Positions 29,194 through 42,857 are shown, counted from the stretch's first letter. The stretch: DNA of 64,000 nt from Lysobacter sp. Root916 (GCF_001429785.1 NZ_LMJF01000001.1:1471878-1535877), one strand, 5' to 3'. Notes: a model not told the origin generated them from the letters alone. Numbers and translations: made by a program.

Positions 29194-30153
29194 TTACTTC
29201 AGCTTGATTTCGCGCAAGCGCTCTTCCAGATAGCCCTGCGCGGTGATCGGCTCCGGATAGCGCTTGGGATTGTCCGCGGTGATCGTCGAGGGCAGCACGT
29301 CGATCAGGAAATCCGGATTCGGGTGCAGGAAGAACGGGGTCGAGTAGCGCGGCTGGCGCGCCTTTTCGCCCGGCGGATTGACCACGCGATGGGTGGTCGA
29401 GGGATACACGTGGTTGGTCAGGCGCTGCAGCATGTCGCCGATGTTGACCACGATGGTGTCGGCATCGGCGGTGAACGGCACCCACTCGCCCTTGCGCGAC
29501 TTCACTTCCAGGCCTTCCGAACTCGCGCCGACCAGCAGGGTGATCAGGTTGATGTCCTCGTGCGCGCCGGCGCGCTCGTTGGGAATGTTGTCGGCGGTGA
29601 TCGGCGGGTAGTGGATCGGGCGCAGGATCGAATTGCCCGAGTCGGTCTTGTCGGCGAAGTAGTTCTCCGGCAGGCCGATGTGCAGGGCCAGCGCGCTGAG
29701 CACGCGCGAACCCAGATGGTCGAGCGCCTGGTACAGGCCGTAGGCCTGGTCGCGGAACTCGGGAATCTCGTCCGGCCACAGGTTGGCCGGCATCGCCTCG
29801 GCGTATTGGGAATCGCGCGGAATCTCGCGGCCGACGTGCCAGAACTCCTTGAGGTCGAAGTGCTTGGAGTCCTTGGCGGTCTCCACGCCGAACGGGGTGT
29901 AGCCGCGCGCGCCGCCGCTGCCGGGCACGTGGTATTTGCGCTTGGTTTCTTCCGGCAGAGCGAAGAACCGCTTGAACAAGTCGTAGGACTGGTCGATTTG
30001 CTCGGCCGGGATGCCGTGGCCGCGGATGCCGGCGAAGCCCCATTCGCGGTAGGCCGCGCCGAGCTCGGCCACGAAAGCGTCGCGGTCGGTGTCGTAGCGG
30101 CGGATGTCCAGGGTCGGAATCTGAGAAGTCATGTCTGGGTCTCGTGGGTTCAT
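29194..30153 (-). CDS. Isopenicillin N synthase-like 2-oxoglutarate/Fe(II) oxygenase
   Basis: A 319-residue member of the 2OG-Fe(II) dioxygenase superfamily of the isopenicillin N synthase type. The N-terminal DIOX_N part ([16 protein letters not shown]) is followed by the jelly-roll core with the iron triad: His and Asp in AGAHEDINL and His in STTHRVVNP, and the arginine in [13 protein letters not shown] that binds 2-oxoglutarate. The substrate is unknown. The ATG at 30151-30153 overlaps the glmM stop (ATGA); a second ATG at 30130-30132 gives the more usual N-terminus [10 protein letters not shown], so the start is uncertain. Confidence 0.88.
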   Translation of the reverse strand: MNPRDPDMTSQIPTLDIRRYDTDRDAFVAELGAAYREWGFAGIRGHGIPAEQIDQSYDLFKRFFALPEETKRKYHVPGSGGARGYTPFGVETAKDSKHFDLKEFWHVGREIPRDSQYAEAMPANLWPDEIPEFRDQAYGLYQALDHLGSRVLSALALHIGLPENYFADKTDSGNSILRPIHYPPITADNIPNERAGAHEDINLITLLVGASSEGLEVKSRKGEWVPFTADADTIVVNIGDMLQRLTNHVYPSTTHRVVNPPGEKARQPRYSTPFFLHPNPDFLIDVLPSTITADNPKRYPEPITAQGYLEERLREIKLK

Positions 30154-31489
30154 TGCGCCGCCGCGCGCACGGCATCGGCCAGGCGCTGCAGCGTGTCCAA
30201 CATCAGTTGCCGATCATCCGCCTCGACGGTCACGCGCACCACCGGCTCGGTGCCGGAAGGCCGCAGGAAGGCGCGGCCGCGGCCGGCCACGGCGGTCTGC
30301 GCCTGCGCCAGCGCGGCCTGCACCGCCGGCGCGTCGGCCGGCTTGGCGCTGCCTTCGTAACGCACGTTGACGGTTTTCTGCGGCACTTTGACGAAGCCCT
30401 GCAGGGCCTGGGACAGGCTGACGCCGCGGCGGCGCAGCACCTCCAGCACCTGCAGCGCGCTGACGATGCCGTCGCCGGTGCTGGCGCGGTCCAGACACAG
30501 CAAGTGACCGGAGGCCTCGCCGCCGAGCACGGCGTCGTGGGCGATCAGCTGCTGGTGCACGTAGCGGTCGCCGACCTTGGCGCGCAGGAAGCCGATGCCG
30601 CGCTGTTGAAACGCACGTTCCAGGGCGTAGTTGGTCATCAGGGTGCCGACCACCGGGCCCCGCAGGCGGCCGCTGTCCTGCCAGTCGCAGGCCAGCACGT
30701 ACAGCAGGTCGTCGCCGTCGCGCACCGTGCCGTCGCCGTCGACGAACAGCACGCGGTCGCCGTCGCCGTCGAAGGCGATGCCCAGATCGGCGCCGCTGGC
30801 CCTGACGCGTTCGGCCAGGGTCTCCGGGTGGGTCGAGCCGACGCCGTCGTTGATGTTGAGGCCGTTGGGGTCGATGCCGATCGCATCCACGCGCGCGCCC
30901 AACTCGCGCAGCACCAGCGGGCCGAGCTGATAGGTCGCGCCGTTGGCGCAGTCCATGGCGATGCGCATGCCGCCCAGGTCGAAGCCCTTGGGCACCGAGC
31001 CCTTGCAGGCCTCGATGTAGCGGCCCAGCGCATCGCGCGTGCGCACCGCCTTGCCCAGCTCTTCGGAGGGCACGGTGCGGAACGGCTGTTCCAGCGCGGC
31101 CTCGATCGCCAATTCGGTGGCGTCGTCGAGCTTCTCGCCCTCGGCCGAGAAGAACTTGATGCCGTTGTCGTAATGCGGATTGTGCGAGGCCGAGATCACG
31201 ATGCCGCCGTCGGCGCGCATCGAGTGGGTCAGGTGCGCGACCGCCGGGGTCGGCATCGGACCCATCAGCTGCACGTCGACGCCAGCGGCGACCAGGCCTG
31301 CCTCGAGCGCGGCCTCGAACATGTAGTTCGAAATGCGGGTGTCCTTGCCGATGATCACCACCGGCTTGCGCCAGTCGCGGCGCGCCAGGGCGTGGCCGTA
31401 GGCGTTGCCCAGGCGGAGCACGAAATCGGCCGAGATGGCGCCCTCGCCCACCCGACCGCGGATGCCGTCGGTGCCGAAATACTTGCGGC

Positions 31490-31493
<4 letters not shown>
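30150..31493 (-). CDS. glmM: Phosphoglucosamine mutase, TTG start
   Basis: A 447-residue enzyme that converts glucosamine-6-phosphate to glucosamine-1-phosphate for UDP-GlcNAc, peptidoglycan and LPS. Motifs: the N-terminal [15 protein letters not shown], the phosphoserine loop [12 protein letters not shown], the metal loop DGDGDR, GEASGH, and the phosphate-binding RPSGTEP. The start is a TTG (31491-31493), supported by GGAGG seven bases upstream and by the family N-terminus; it overlaps the accD stop (TTGA). Tied to accD upstream and the oxygenase downstream by overlaps. Confidence 0.95.
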
Positions 31494-32389
<896 letters not shown>

Positions 32390-32516
32390 GCGGTGCGTTT
32401 TTCCCGTTCAGGCTGCTAAGGGTGCCGGTCCACGGTCCGTGGCGGAACCCGGCCTAGCGGGTCAGTTTAGCGCAGCCAGGTTTGGGCCAGGCAGGGGCGC
32501 CTGCAACCGCCGGAAC

Positions 32517-33356
32517 TTAGGTCGGGGCGTCCAGCGCTTGCCGCAGCGGCGTCAGGAACGCGGTGGCGGCCGCGACCGCAGCGGCGGCGTCGGTCTCGGC
32601 GCTCGCCGCGACGGCAGGCTGGGCTTGGGTCTCGGCTAGCGCCGCGACCAAGGCGCTGCCCACCACCACGCCCTCGGCCTCGCGCGCCATCGCGCTGGCG
32701 CTGGCGGCGTCCTTGATGCCGAAACCGGCCACCACCGGCACCCGGCTGCGCAGGCGGATTTCGCGCAGGCGCTCGTTGGCGGCGACCGCGTCGAGGCGGT
32801 CGGCGCCGGTCACGCCGGCAAAACTCACGTAGTAGAGGTAGCCCTGGGCGTCGTCGCAGAGCAGCGCCAGACGCGCGTCGGTGGTGGTCGGCGACGCCAG
32901 CAGGATCAGCTGCAGGCCCGCGGCCGCGAAATCCGCGCGCAGTTCGGCGGCTTCCTCGGGCGGCAGATCGACCAGCAGCACGCCGTCGACGCCGGCCGCG
33001 ACCGCTTCGGCGGCGAAGCGCGCCGAGCCGCGGATCTCGATCGGATTGAGGTAGCCCATCAACACCACCGGCGTATCGGCGTCGCGCTGCCGAAACTCCG
33101 CCACGCAGCGCAGCGCGTACGACAGGCCCGCGCCACGCGCGATCGCGCGCTCGGAGCTGCGCTGAATGGTTGGGCCGTCGGCCATCGGATCGGAGAACGG
33201 CACCCCGAGCTCGATCACGTCGGCGCCGGCGGCGGCCAGCGCATGCATCACCGGCACGGTCGCCGCCAGCGACGGATCGCCGGCGGTGATAAAGGGGACC
33301 AGGGCCTTGCGGCTGTGCGCCTTGAGCGCGGCGAAGCGGGTGTCGATGCGGTTCAT
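32517..33356 (-). CDS. trpA: Tryptophan synthase alpha chain
   Basis: A 279-residue TIM barrel that splits indole-3-glycerol phosphate to indole and glyceraldehyde 3-phosphate. Marks: FITAGDPSL, the catalytic Glu in ADVIELGVPFSDPMADGP, catalytic Asp in GVLLVDLPPEEA, and VVAGFGIKD. The last 30 residues are an alanine-rich tail. It lies 137 bases after trpB; the gap contains an imperfect inverted repeat. Confidence 0.96.
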   Translation of the reverse strand: MNRIDTRFAALKAHSRKALVPFITAGDPSLAATVPVMHALAAAGADVIELGVPFSDPMADGPTIQRSSERAIARGAGLSYALRCVAEFRQRDADTPVVLMGYLNPIEIRGSARFAAEAVAAGVDGVLLVDLPPEEAAELRADFAAAGLQLILLASPTTTDARLALLCDDAQGYLYYVSFAGVTGADRLDAVAANERLREIRLRSRVPVVAGFGIKDAASASAMAREAEGVVVGSALVAALAETQAQPAVAASAETDAAAAVAAATAFLTPLRQALDAPT

Positions 33357-33384
33357 GAGGGCAGGAGTGGGCTTAGAGGAGTGA

Positions 33385-33473
33385 TGAGTGAGTTAGAGCG
33401 AGAGCGCAAGGGTGGAGAAACAGCGGGAAGCAGGCTGGCGGATTGATCGCGCGCTCCTCGCTCCCCTCTCGCT
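33385..33473. repeat. Imperfect inverted repeat in the trpB-trpA gap
   Basis: GAGTGAG plus AGCGAGAG near 33385-33404 recur in reverse complement near 33455-33490, with a few unpaired bases between the blocks. Folded in the trpB-trpA mRNA it could form a long imperfect stem. There is no T-run. A role in trpA expression is speculation. Confidence 0.35.
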
Positions 33474-33493
33474 CCTCTGCGCTCACTCCTGTT

Positions 33494-34705
<1,212 letters not shown>

Positions 34706-34805
34706 GGCGCGGCTGAGGAGTAGAGTCCCGCCACTTTATCGCAAGCAAGACCCGCCGATAACGCATAAAATAGGCCTGACCCGTCAGTAAAACTCACCTA
34801 ATACC
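34706..34805. promoter_or_regulatory. Divergent trpB/trpI control region
   Basis: A 100-base spacer between divergent starts. It contains TTATC (34736-34740) and its inverted copy GATAA (34757-34761) 16 bases apart, a size and symmetry suitable for a LysR-type dimer site, in an otherwise AT-richer stretch. In Pseudomonas the TrpI site lies in the same position. The exact promoter hexamers are not clear. Confidence 0.5.
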
Positions 34806-35696
34806 ATGAGCCGTGCCCTGCCCCCGCTCAACGCCCTGCGCGCCTTCGAGGCGGTGGCGCGGCTGGACGGCGTCGGCCGCGCCGCGGCCGAACTGCACGT
34901 GACCCATGGCGCGGTCAGCCGCCAGTTGCGCTTGCTGGAAGAGGCACTGGGCAGCGCTTTGTTCCAGCGCGAGGGGCGCGGACTGGCGCTGACGCCGGCC
35001 GGACAGCGTCTGTACGAGGCCGCCAGCGACGGCTTCGCGCCGCTGCGCGCGGCCTGGGCCGAACTGCAGCGACGGCCGGAACAGACCCCGCTGGTGCTGG
35101 GCTGCCCCGGCAGCGTGCTGGCGCGCTGGATGATTCCGCGCCTGGACCGGCTGGCGCGCGAGCGCCCGGCGCTGCGCCTGCATCTGGCCGCCAACGACAC
35201 CGCGCCCGACGCGGCGCTGGCCGGTCTGGACGCGGCGCTGCTGATCGCGGCGCCGCCCTGGCCGTCGGATTGGACGGTGCGCGAGCTGGCGGTGGAGCGC
35301 ATCGGCCCGGTGCTGAGCCCGCGTTGGCCGGGCGCGGCCGCATTGCTCGGGGCGCCGCCGGACGCGCTGTGCGGGCTGGAATTGCTGCACACCGCCTCGC
35401 GCCCGCAGGCCTGGCGCGACTGGGCCGCGCGGGTCGGCTTGGACCCGGCCGCGCTGCGTCCGGGCACCGCCTTCGCTCATCTGTATTACTTGTTGGAAGC
35501 GGCCAACGCAGGGCTGGGCGTGGCGATCGCGCCGCAGCCGTTGGTGGCCGAGGATCTGGCCGCCGGCCGCCTGCTCGCGCCCTGGGGGTTCGTCGACACC
35601 GACGCGCGCTGGGTGTTGTGCGCGCCGAAGCGCCGCGAGGATGCGCGGGTGGCGGAATTGGCGACGTGGTTGCGCGAGGCCTTGGCGCGGGATTGA
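34806..35696 (+). CDS. trpI: LysR-family transcriptional activator, TrpI-like
   Basis: A 296-residue LysR-type regulator. The N-terminal winged helix ([35 protein letters not shown]) is followed by a ligand-binding domain. The phrases [44 protein letters not shown] and [18 protein letters not shown] match what I recall of Pseudomonas TrpI closely, and the gene is divergent from trpBA. TrpI senses indoleglycerol phosphate and activates trpBA. The ATG at 34806 starts a normal N-terminus. Orthology is from memory, not alignment. Confidence 0.88.
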   Translation: MSRALPPLNALRAFEAVARLDGVGRAAAELHVTHGAVSRQLRLLEEALGSALFQREGRGLALTPAGQRLYEAASDGFAPLRAAWAELQRRPEQTPLVLGCPGSVLARWMIPRLDRLARERPALRLHLAANDTAPDAALAGLDAALLIAAPPWPSDWTVRELAVERIGPVLSPRWPGAAALLGAPPDALCGLELLHTASRPQAWRDWAARVGLDPAALRPGTAFAHLYYLLEAANAGLGVAIAPQPLVAEDLAAGRLLAPWGFVDTDARWVLCAPKRREDARVAELATWLREALARD

Positions 35697-36018
35697 GCGT
35701 GGCTGTTGGCCCTTGAGGGCACGCGTGCGCTTCGCGGTTCGATCAGAACCGGTCCCACGCGCTTTCTGTGGGAGCGACGTGAGTCGCGATCGGAGCATCC
35801 AGCTCTCCAACTCCGCCGTCCTCTGCCGCCACGCATCGCGACTCACGTCGCTCCCACAGACAGCGAACCGTAGGCTGCGGTGGCAACCGCACCGTCGCGG
35901 GCATGCGGTGGCTGGCGATGGTGCGGTTCGCCTTTGGCTCACCACACCCCACGCCTTACGCCGTCGGCCGCAGATCGCTTACGCCGTTCCTACCCCAAAG
36001 CAAGCCGTGCTTTGCGGC
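35697..36018. other. Convergent trpI-trpF gap with REP doublet
   Basis: 322 bases between two convergent stops. The main content is the inverted-repeat pair at 35767-35858. A second, looser inverted repeat (GCAACCGCACCGTCGC near 35885 against GCGATGGTGCGGTTCGC near 35915) lies beside it. No gene seen. Confidence 0.6.
35767..35858. repeat. REP-like inverted repeat pair, copy 2
   Basis: Two perfectly inverted 24-base arms (35767-35790 and 35835-35858) around 44 bases. The arm sequence is that of 5097-5188 except that the inner stem GCGGC-GTGA-GCCGC is here GCGAC-GTGA-GTCGC, i.e. both partners of one base pair have changed. It lies between convergent genes, a classic place for REP doublets. Confidence 0.85.
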
Positions 36019-36690
36019 TCAATCGGCGTGGCAATCCGCGCGTCTCACTTCTTCGACGAAGCGTCGCATCAAATCGCCGTCCTTGCGGCCCGGCGCGCTC
36101 TCGATACCGCTGGACACGTCCACACCCCAGGGCCGGGTGGCCTGGATGGCGTCGAACACGTTATCGGGCACCAGCCCGCCGGCGAGCAGGAAGGGCTTGT
36201 GCATGGCGGCTGGGATGCGCGACCAGTCGAAGGTCTTGCCGCTGCCGCCGCTGCCGCCGGCGACGTGGCTGTCGAGTAGGAAGCCGGCCGCGGCCGGGTA
36301 GCGCGCGTGCAGAGCCAGGCCCTGCGGCACCGTCGGATCGGCGCCCTCGCCCATCGCCACCGCTTTCAGATACGGCACGCCGAAGGAGCGACAGAAGGCG
36401 TCGTTCTCGTCGCCGTGGAACTGCAGCAGGCTGGGCCGGACCTGGCGCACCACTTCGCGCACCTGTTCGGCCGGGTTGTCCATGAACAAGGCCACCGCAT
36501 CCACCAGCGGCGCCAAGGCCTGACGCATCGCGCGCGCCTCTTCGGCCTCGACACGGCGCTTGCTGGATTCGGCGAACACGAAACCGATCGCATCGGCGCC
36601 GAGCTCGCAGGCCAGGCGCACGTCGCCGGGGCGGGTGAAGCCGCAGAACTTGATACGGGTACGGAACAGGGTCTTGGGCGCGTGGGTCAC
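36019..36690 (-). CDS. trpF: Phosphoribosylanthranilate isomerase
   Basis: A 223-residue TIM barrel for the third step of tryptophan synthesis. Marks: [12 protein letters not shown] with the catalytic Cys, [21 protein letters not shown] and [13 protein letters not shown]. The start is GTG at 36688-36690 with GGAGG seven bases upstream, overlapping the truA stop (GTGA). It is in one operon with truA, separated from trpBA by the trpI gene. Confidence 0.96.
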   Translation of the reverse strand: MTHAPKTLFRTRIKFCGFTRPGDVRLACELGADAIGFVFAESSKRRVEAEEARAMRQALAPLVDAVALFMDNPAEQVREVVRQVRPSLLQFHGDENDAFCRSFGVPYLKAVAMGEGADPTVPQGLALHARYPAAAGFLLDSHVAGGSGGSGKTFDWSRIPAAMHKPFLLAGGLVPDNVFDAIQATRPWGVDVSSGIESAPGRKDGDLMRRFVEEVRRADCHAD

Positions 36691-37529
36691 AGCAATACCT
36701 CCGCCGGCAGTGGCCAGTCCGCAGGGTAACGCGGACCGACGAACACCAGCCCGGCCGAGGGCGCGGTCGGCCCGGCTTTGGCGCGGTCGCGTCCGGCCAG
36801 CAGCTGCGCGATCCATGCTTCGGGTTGTTCGCCGCGCCCGACCGGCAGCAGGCTGCCGACGATGTTGCGGACCATGTGATGCAGGAAGGCGTTGGCCTGC
36901 ACTTCCATCTCGACGATGTCGCCGTCGCGGCGCACGGCGATGTATTGCAGGTCGCGGCGCGCGTGCGGCGCCTGGCAATGCACGGTACGGAAAGCCGAGA
37001 AGTCGTTCTCGCCCAGCAGCGCCTGGGCCGCGCGATGCATGGCGTCGGCGTCGAGCGGACGCCGCTCCCAGCTCAGGTACTGGCGCTGCAGGGCTGGACG
37101 CACCGGCCGGTTGAGAATGCGATAGCGGTAGCGGCGCGCGCGCGCCGAGAAACGGGCATGGAAGTCGTCGGCGACCGGCACGCACCAGCGCACGCACACC
37201 GACGGCGGCAGGCGCGAGGTGGTGCCCAGCACCCAGCCGCGCGGCTCGCGCGTCGCCGGGCCGTCGAAATGCACCACCTGGCAGGACGCATGCACGCCGG
37301 CATCGGTACGACCGGCGCAGGTCACGTCGATCTGGCGGCCGGCGACGAAGGACAGCGCCGCCTCGACCGCGCCTTGCACGGTGGGTTCGCCGCGCAAGTC
37401 GGGTTCGCCCGGCCGGCTCAGACGCTGCCAGCCGGAGAACTCGCCGCCGTCGTATTCGATGCCCAGGGCGTAGCGTCGCGTCGCGGCCGACTCCGCCGCG
37501 GCGGACGCCGCCGGAACCTCAGACGCCAC
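36687..37529 (-). CDS. truA: tRNA pseudouridine(38-40) synthase
   Basis: A 280-residue enzyme that modifies positions 38-40 of the anticodon arm. The catalytic Asp lies in [11 protein letters not shown]; other family parts are [21 protein letters not shown] and [14 protein letters not shown]. The start is GTG at 37527-37529, with GGAG six bases upstream inside the end of fimV, three bases after the fimV stop. Coupled to trpF by a 4-base overlap. Confidence 0.95.
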   Translation of the reverse strand: MASEVPAASAAAESAATRRYALGIEYDGGEFSGWQRLSRPGEPDLRGEPTVQGAVEAALSFVAGRQIDVTCAGRTDAGVHASCQVVHFDGPATREPRGWVLGTTSRLPPSVCVRWCVPVADDFHARFSARARRYRYRILNRPVRPALQRQYLSWERRPLDADAMHRAAQALLGENDFSAFRTVHCQAPHARRDLQYIAVRRDGDIVEMEVQANAFLHHMVRNIVGSLLPVGRGEQPEAWIAQLLAGRDRAKAGPTAPSAGLVFVGPRYPADWPLPAEVLL

Positions 37530-37532
37530 GCA

Positions 37533-39332
37533 TTACTCCAGTTCGCGCAACATCCGCGCGGCCTGCTGGCGCGCGGCCAGATCGCCGTTGACCGCGACTT
37601 CGCCCAATAGCTGACGCGCGCTTTCGTGATCGCCCAGGTCCATGTAGGCGCGCGCCAGTTCCAGGCGCTCCTGGCCCGGTTGCGCGGCCAGCAAGGGCTC
37701 CTGCACCGGCTGCTCGCCGTTGCCGACCGCGGCCACGTGCCACGCCGGCACCTTGCGCTCGGTACCGGGCGCCGACTGCGGCGTGGTCCAGAACGGCGCG
37801 GCCTGCGCGGCGGCGGCGGGCGTCGCGACGGGCGCTTCGGCCTCCACCGGCTCGACCGCGGGTTCGGCGAAGGCGTCGGCGATCGACGGGCCGGCGGCGG
37901 CGGCCGCGACCGGCGCGCGGAACACCGGCTTGGACGGACGCCGACGCAGGAACCACGCGCCGAACGCGGCCAGCAGCAGGACCGCGCCGGTGATCGCCCA
38001 CGGCAGCATCGCGCCGCCCTGCTCGGCGGCCTGTTTCTGGTTGGACTCGGCCAGGCGCTGCTGCGCCGCGGCCAGTTCGGTGTCCTTGAGCTGGATCAGC
38101 TGTTGCTGCTGCTTCTGCAGTTGCTCCAACTCGGCGACGCGGCCCTTGAGGTCGCTGAGTTCGGCCTCGCGTGCGGCCAGCGATTCCTTGGATTCTTGCA
38201 GTTCCTGTCGCAGCATCTGGCCCTCGCCTCCGGCATTGATGCCGGACTGTGTACCCGCCCGCGCGGCGCGACTGGCGCCGGGCGGGACGATTTCCAGACG
38301 CGCGCCGGCCGAGGCCGTCGCGTCCGTCGCAGCGCCGGCGCTGTTGCCGGCCGCGCGCGGCGCCGTCGCCAGCGGCACCGGCTCCACCGCCGGCTGCGGC
38401 GCCGGGCGGCGCGCCTGGCGCCACTGTTGGATCTGCCCGCGCACCAGCGCGCTGGCTTCGCCTGCGTCGATGCTGGCCACTTCGTTGCCGCTGGGCACGC
38501 GCAGCACCGCGCCCTGCTTGAGGCGATTGACGTCGCCGCCGATGAAGGCGTCGGGGTTGGCGCGCAGCAGCGCGACCATGGTCTGGTCCAGGCTGGCGCC
38601 CTCGCCCAGTTCCAGCCCGCTGGCGATGCGCGACAAGGCGTCGCCGCGTTTGACTTCGATCGCCGCGTCGCCCGGATTCGCCGGCGCGGCGTTCAGCGGC
38701 GGCGCCGGAGTCGGCGCCGGCGGCGCGATCGCGATCGCGGTGGGTTGTTCGGGGAAGGCGTTGGCAGGCGCGGCCGGCACCGAGTCGACGGAGGCCGGGT
38801 CCGGCACCACTGCGGCCGGATCGGTCGGCGTGTCGCTGGCGATCACCGCGGCCGGATCGATCGGGCGTTCGATCAGATTGGACGGCGCCGACACCGGCGC
38901 CTCGATCGGCGGCTGCAGCGGCGCCGATACGGTCTTGGGGGTGTCGATCAGCGCCGAGTACTCGCGCACCAGACGGCCCTGGCCCCAGTCCACTTCCAGC
39001 AGGAAGGTCACCAGCGGCTGGTTCACCGGCTGCTCGCTGGTGACCCGGATCACCGGGTTACCGCGCGCGTCCAGGGCGACCTGGAATTGCAGGTCGGAGA
39101 CGATGCCCTGCGGTGGCATCAGGCCGATGCGGGCGAAGGTCTCCGGCGACGCCAGGCGTGCCTGCAGTTGTTCCAACTCGGCCGGATCGCTGGAGACGAT
39201 CGGGATCTCCGCCAGCAGCGGCTGGTCGGAACGCGACTTGACCTCGATCTGGCCCAGACCGAGCGCGCAGGCGCCGCCGCTGGCCAAGGCCAGCGCCAAT
39301 GCCAACACGGTACGCGCGAAACGATGCTTCAC
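37533..39332 (-). CDS. fimV: FimV/HubP-type polar landmark protein, short form
   Basis: A 599-residue protein of the FimV/HubP family, which organises the cell pole and type IV pilus or chemotaxis complexes. Order: signal peptide (to about residue 23), the conserved FimV N-terminal region (LGQIEVKSRSDQPLLAEIP), a LysM segment (IEVKRGDALSRIASGLELG), a long Pro/Ala linker, a coiled coil (ELSDLKGRVAELEQLQKQQQ), one membrane helix (WAITGAVLLLAAFGAWFL), and a C-terminal FimV helical motif (LELARAYMDLGDHESARQLL). It is shorter than the 800-1000 residues common in relatives. It follows asd, as in Pseudomonas. Confidence 0.9.
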   Translation of the reverse strand: MKHRFARTVLALALALASGGACALGLGQIEVKSRSDQPLLAEIPIVSSDPAELEQLQARLASPETFARIGLMPPQGIVSDLQFQVALDARGNPVIRVTSEQPVNQPLVTFLLEVDWGQGRLVREYSALIDTPKTVSAPLQPPIEAPVSAPSNLIERPIDPAAVIASDTPTDPAAVVPDPASVDSVPAAPANAFPEQPTAIAIAPPAPTPAPPLNAAPANPGDAAIEVKRGDALSRIASGLELGEGASLDQTMVALLRANPDAFIGGDVNRLKQGAVLRVPSGNEVASIDAGEASALVRGQIQQWRQARRPAPQPAVEPVPLATAPRAAGNSAGAATDATASAGARLEIVPPGASRAARAGTQSGINAGGEGQMLRQELQESKESLAAREAELSDLKGRVAELEQLQKQQQQLIQLKDTELAAAQQRLAESNQKQAAEQGGAMLPWAITGAVLLLAAFGAWFLRRRPSKPVFRAPVAAAAAGPSIADAFAEPAVEPVEAEAPVATPAAAAQAAPFWTTPQSAPGTERKVPAWHVAAVGNGEQPVQEPLLAAQPGQERLELARAYMDLGDHESARQLLGEVAVNGDLAARQQAARMLRELE

Positions 39333-39473
39333 TCTGGTCCCACTCCCTGTCCCCTGGCGGCGACTCTAGCCGCCGCCACGGTTAATACGCAATGCGGCCG
39401 CAATACGGTCACATTACGCCCTGCGCCGCGTTTTAGGCGGCCCAATGCGGCCCGGCCGACTTATGCGCCGCGC

Positions 39474-40514
<1,041 letters not shown>

Positions 40515-40547
40515 CAGTCTCGATTTACCTGGCTTGTTAAAAAGCGG

Positions 40548-40636
40548 AGATTGGGGATTCGGGATTCGGGATTCGTCAAAGCGGCCCAGACGCGGCCCCG
40601 CCTCTACCAATCCCGAATCCCCAATCTCGAATCCCG
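40548..40636. repeat. GGGATTC tandem/inverted repeat
   Basis: The left arm holds three overlapping units of the form GGGATTC (40553-40575). The right arm (40607-40636) holds their reverse complement, with 19 consecutive bases matching (40548-40566 against 40609-40627). It lies upstream of asd and downstream of the dehydrogenase gene. Such GATTCGGG clusters are frequent in intergenic DNA of this family; I see no coding role. Confidence 0.7.
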
Positions 40637-40712
40637 GCTCCTCGATTATCGGCTAAGCGCGGCGCCAATGCGCGAATCGGCGTTCCATTCGCGCGCAACG
40701 CGCGCGCGGGGT

Positions 40713-41726
40713 TCAGGCGCTGCGTTTTCCGCCGCCGGCCAGGGCCTCGGCATTGAGCGGCGACGGCGGACGCCCGGCGTCGGGGCCGCGGTCCAGCGCG
40801 GCGATCAGATTGGCCACCGCCAGCGCGACCATGGCGCGGCGCGTGGCCAGGCTGGCGCTGGCGATATGCGGGGTCAGGACCACGTTGCGCAGCGCCAGCA
40901 GGCGCGGATTGACCGCCGGCTCGCCCTCGAACACGTCCAGGCCGGCCGCGGCCAGGCGCCCGGCCGCCAGCGCGTCGGCCAGCGCCGCTTCGTCGATCAG
41001 GCCGCCGCGCGCGATGTTCGTGAGGGTGGCGTGCGGGCGCAGCCGCGCCAGCGCGGCCGCGTCGACCAGGTGATGATTGGCCGGCGAATACGGCAGCACC
41101 AGGACCAGGTGATCGGCGCGCTCGAACAGCGCTTCGAAGCCGACGTACTCGGCGGCGTGCTCGCGTTCCACCGCGTCGGGCAGGCGGCTGCGGTTGTGGT
41201 ACAGCACGCGCATGCCGAAGCCGGACGCGCGCCGGGCGATGCCGCGGCCGATCCTGCCCATGCCGAGGATGCCCAGGGTGGCGCCGTGGATGTCGCCACC
41301 CAGCAGCGATTCGAAACTCCATTGCCGCCAGTGGCCGTCGCGCAGCCAGCGCTCGGCCTCGGTGATCCGCCGTGCGGTCGCCATCATCAGGGCGAAACCG
41401 AAGTCGGCGGTGGTCTCGGTCAGCACGTCCGGGGTATTGGTGGCCAGGATTCCGGCCGCGCTCAGCGCCGCCAGGTCGAGGTTGTTGTAGCCCACGCCGA
41501 CATTGGCGATCGCGCGCAGGCGCGAGGCGCCGGCCACCTGGGCCGCGCCGATCGCGTCGTTGAGGGTGACCAGGGCGCCGTCGGCCTGGCGCAGGGCCGC
41601 GGCGACCGCGTCCGGGCTGTGCTGGGTGACCGCGGCGGTGCCGACCACGTCGAAGTGCTCGTCCAGCCGCCCGATGATGTCGGCGAACAGCGGTTGCGAG
41701 ACCCAGACGCGTGGACGCTCAGCCAT
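40713..41726 (-). CDS. 2-hydroxyacid dehydrogenase (glyoxylate/hydroxypyruvate reductase type)
   Basis: A 337-residue NAD(P)-dependent D-2-hydroxyacid dehydrogenase. The Rossmann motif [13 protein letters not shown] and the catalytic Arg ([10 protein letters not shown]), Glu (GLDVFEGEP) and His (TPHIASAS) are all present. The [11 protein letters not shown] start of the catalytic part suggests GhrB-like glyoxylate/hydroxypyruvate reductases rather than SerA (no ACT domain) or PdxB. The ATG overlaps the end of aroC by 8 bases. Confidence 0.88.
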   Translation of the reverse strand: MAERPRVWVSQPLFADIIGRLDEHFDVVGTAAVTQHSPDAVAAALRQADGALVTLNDAIGAAQVAGASRLRAIANVGVGYNNLDLAALSAAGILATNTPDVLTETTADFGFALMMATARRITEAERWLRDGHWRQWSFESLLGGDIHGATLGILGMGRIGRGIARRASGFGMRVLYHNRSRLPDAVEREHAAEYVGFEALFERADHLVLVLPYSPANHHLVDAAALARLRPHATLTNIARGGLIDEAALADALAAGRLAAAGLDVFEGEPAVNPRLLALRNVVLTPHIASASLATRRAMVALAVANLIAALDRGPDAGRPPSPLNAEALAGGGKRSA

Positions 41727-42825
41727 CGGCGTCGCCGGCCGGAATGCGCGGCGTCACTTCGCCCACGTCGCCGCACTGGGCGCGGTGGCGCAGGGCCTGG
41801 TCCATCAGCACCAGCGCGACCATGGCCTCGCAGATCGGGGTGGCGCGGATGCCGACGCAGGGGTCGTGACGACCGGTGGTGATCACTTCGACCTCGTTGC
41901 CGTGCACGTCCAGGCCGCGCCCGGGCAGGCGCAGGCTGGAGGTCGGCTTGAACGCGGTCGAGCAATGCAGTTGCTGGCCGGTGCTGATGCCGCCGAGGAT
42001 GCCGCCGGCGTGGTTGGAGGCGAAACCGGTACGCGACATCTCGTCGCGATGCTCGCTGCCGCGCGCGGCCACCGCGGCGAAACCGTCGCCGATCTCCACG
42101 CCCTTGACCGCGTTGATGCTCATCAACGCCGCCGCCAGTTCGCCGTCGAGCTTGCCGTAGATCGGCTCGCCCCAGCCCGGCGGCACGTTGTCGGCGATCA
42201 CGTCCACGCGCGCGCCGACCGAGTCGCCGGACTTGCGCAGCGCGTCCATGAAGGCCTCCAGCTCGGCGACCTGGGCCGCGTCGGGCCAGAAGAAGGGATT
42301 GTCCTCGACCACGCCGAGGTCGTAGCCGTTGGGGAAGATCTCGCCGATCTGCGACATGAAGCCGCGCACCCGCACCCCATGACGCTCGGCCAGCCACTTC
42401 TTGGCGATCACGCCCGCGGCCACGCGCATGGTGGTCTCGCGCGCCGAGGACCGCCCGCCGCCGCGCGGATCGCGCAGGCCGTACTTCTGCCAATAGCTGT
42501 AGTCGGCGTGGCCGGGACGGAACTGCTCGGCGATCGAGCCATAGTCCTTGCTGCGCGCATCGGTGTTGCGGATCAGCAGCGCGATCGGGGTACCGGTGGT
42601 GCGTCCCTCGTACACGCCGCTGAGGATCTCGATCTCGTCGGCCTCGCGCCGCGCCGAGGTGTGGCGGGTCTTGCCGGTGGCGCGGCGGTCCAGATCGTGG
42701 CGGAACTCCTCCGGCGCGATCGCCAGCCCCGGCGGGCAGCCGTCGACCACGCAGCCGATCGCCGGGCCGTGGCTCTCGCCGAAGGTGGTGACCCGCAACA
42801 GGCGGCCGAAGGTGTTGTTCGACAT
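41719..42825 (-). CDS. aroC: Chorismate synthase
   Basis: A 368-residue flavin-dependent enzyme for the last step of the shikimate pathway. All three signatures are present: [36 protein letters not shown] and [17 protein letters not shown]. The ATG at 42823-42825 is normal. It is followed, with an 8-base overlap, by the dehydrogenase gene, and preceded by the broken methyltransferase gene. Confidence 0.97.
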   Translation of the reverse strand: MSNNTFGRLLRVTTFGESHGPAIGCVVDGCPPGLAIAPEEFRHDLDRRATGKTRHTSARREADEIEILSGVYEGRTTGTPIALLIRNTDARSKDYGSIAEQFRPGHADYSYWQKYGLRDPRGGGRSSARETTMRVAAGVIAKKWLAERHGVRVRGFMSQIGEIFPNGYDLGVVEDNPFFWPDAAQVAELEAFMDALRKSGDSVGARVDVIADNVPPGWGEPIYGKLDGELAAALMSINAVKGVEIGDGFAAVAARGSEHRDEMSRTGFASNHAGGILGGISTGQQLHCSTAFKPTSSLRLPGRGLDVHGNEVEVITTGRHDPCVGIRATPICEAMVALVLMDQALRHRAQCGDVGEVTPRIPAGDADG

Positions 42826-42857
42826 GCGTCTCTCTCGTCAGCCGCGGCGCGCGCGTT

